Positions 63,062 to 64,000 of a stretch of DNA of 64,000 nt are shown here, piece after piece (position 1 is the first letter of the stretch; each line of letters opens with the position of its first letter). Where the stretch lies: the NCBI GenBank assembly GCA_037127255.1, contig JBANSL010000004.1, positions 84,464,627 through 84,528,626 of the forward strand, read 5' to 3'. The position numbers and the translations under genes were made by a program. Source of the DNA: Persicaria tinctoria (Eukaryota > Streptophyta > Magnoliopsida > Caryophyllales > Polygonaceae). The notes under the pieces were generated by a model. The model was given only the letters and a program-made list of their open reading frames with translations. It ran no database searches and had not been told where the DNA came from.

Positions 63062-64000
63062 TAATATTTATTACACGCGCTCTTTTGTATCATGACGAAC
63101 TGATCGTCATGTTACAATATAATAGAAAAACAAAATAGAAATGAAAAGAAAAATAACATGTTGAATGCATACCGTCAGCTTTCTTCTACTCATTGGGGAG
63201 AGCTCTCTGCACTACCAATTGCTTTGGGCCCGATAGCATGCCTTTGGGCCCAAGGCATATCCTTGGGCCCAAAGGTAGCCATAACCCTTTATTAAATAAA
63301 ACTTTATCAAAATATATAAATAATCCCCGGAGTGGGTTAATTTTTCTCCCGATTAGGGTTATGGTGTGTTATCGATTCAAGTGGTGTTGCTCTGCGGTTT
63401 GGGAGGATTGGCTTTTCTTCTTCGGTTAATGGGGTTCTAGCTGTTCGGATTTGGGTCAGGCTGGGGTCGTGGCAGAGTGTATCGAGGCGTCTCCTTTTCC
63501 CGGAATGCTGCTTCCTTGGAGGTTCGTCTTCACTACCCACAAGTGTTTCCTGTTGTACCGCTGGTCGGCGGTGCTGGTGTTGGTAGCGCTTGACTTCGTT
63601 CGTTCGTCTACGTCCGCATCTCGTCCGGTTTAGTGGGGCTTGGTTTCTCTTTTTAGAGATCTTATACTTGTTTCGTGCACCCTCGATGTACCGCTGACCA
63701 GCGGTGTCATCGCTTGGTGGCGCTTGGCTCCGAGGTTTGTCCGTGGTGTTCTCAGCTCTTTTTGGTTAGGTTCGTTTGTTCGTCTGGGGTTGTTTAGTTG
63801 TCACTTTTGTATTGCACCGTTTACTTTAGATTGTATGCTCGACGGTTTGCCGTCTGCCGACCCTGTCGGTCTCTCGATGAGTCAGGCCTGTCTGGCCATC
63901 GAATTTTTATCTAATAAAAAAAATCAAAATATTTAAAAAAATCAACAACACACAAATCGATACAAATCATTATTATTCCTTACCTAAAAAACCTAAAATG
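63062..64000. other. distal flank, no firm feature
   Basis: A short inverted repeat around TTGGGCCCAAGG lies at about 63223-63272. The stretch 63330-63930 is GC-richer than its surroundings and ends TTTTTATCTAATAAAAAAAATC, which resembles the 3' tail of a LINE-type retrotransposon. No reverse-transcriptase motif is present within the window. The open frames here are not recognised. Confidence 0.35.

Noticed and set aside
63640..63936. 98-codon ORF near the right edge, ending before an A-rich tail
   Set aside because: There is no family motif. The A-rich end hints at a LINE tail, but no reverse transcriptase is in the window, so only a low-confidence note was kept.

Overview
This is plant nuclear DNA, most likely from a eudicot: it is AT-rich, has GT-AG introns, and carries cucumisin-like subtilase genes, a TRIM element, a tRNA-derived SINE, Stowaway-type MITEs, a plant Helitron with an RPA gene, a TNP2-type CACTA element and a plastid atpA fragment. 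Nothing seen fixes the family or species. No rRNA, tRNA, CRISPR array or prokaryotic operon was seen.

Layout. 1-3.8 kb: intergenic sequence with a plastid-derived scrap. 3.8-9.4 kb (+): a ten-exon subtilase gene broken by two frameshifts, with MITEs and a TRIM retroelement in its introns. 9.86-37.0 kb (-): one old Helitron unit, made of a Rep/PIF1-helicase gene (9.86-14.2 kb) and, upstream on the same strand, an RPA70-like gene whose exons run from 36,994 to 16,067. Two younger elements sit inside the RPA gene. A 13.0 kb CACTA element (21,975-35,009, 3-bp duplication CAT) lies in an intron, and a 5.6 kb gag-only LTR retrotransposon (16,277-21,837, 5-bp duplication GATAC, tRNA-Asp primer site) lies in an exon. 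The CACTA carries two transposon genes on the minus strand, an apparently intact Agenet-domain gene on the plus strand, and scraps that resemble host SF3A3 and PRAF/RCC1-FYVE genes. 38.1-39.1 kb: a broken coiled-coil ORF. 40.2-45.7 kb: rearranged WAT1-type transporter fragments in both orientations, plus a serine-carboxypeptidase-like fragment. 45.6-47.8 kb: nested MITEs, a minisatellite and a small duplication. 48.7-60.2 kb (+): a second subtilase gene, ten exons, open throughout (753 codons), with its introns swollen by MITEs, SINEs, a microsatellite and a chimeric gene fragment that includes RPN10-like sequence. 60.4-63.1 kb: an internally deleted Copia element immediately downstream. 63.1-64 kb: nothing firm.

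Interpretation. Two tandem subtilase paralogues with matching exon phases have been pushed about 39 kb apart by transposons. The downstream copy looks functional and the upstream copy is a pseudogene. The nesting order can be read directly: Helitron first, then the CACTA and the LTR element, each with clean target-site duplications in Helitron sequence. Exon boundaries were worked out by eye from splice signals, frame continuity and comparison between the two subtilase copies, so they are predictions. Assignments to protein families come from recalled conserved motifs, not from a database search.
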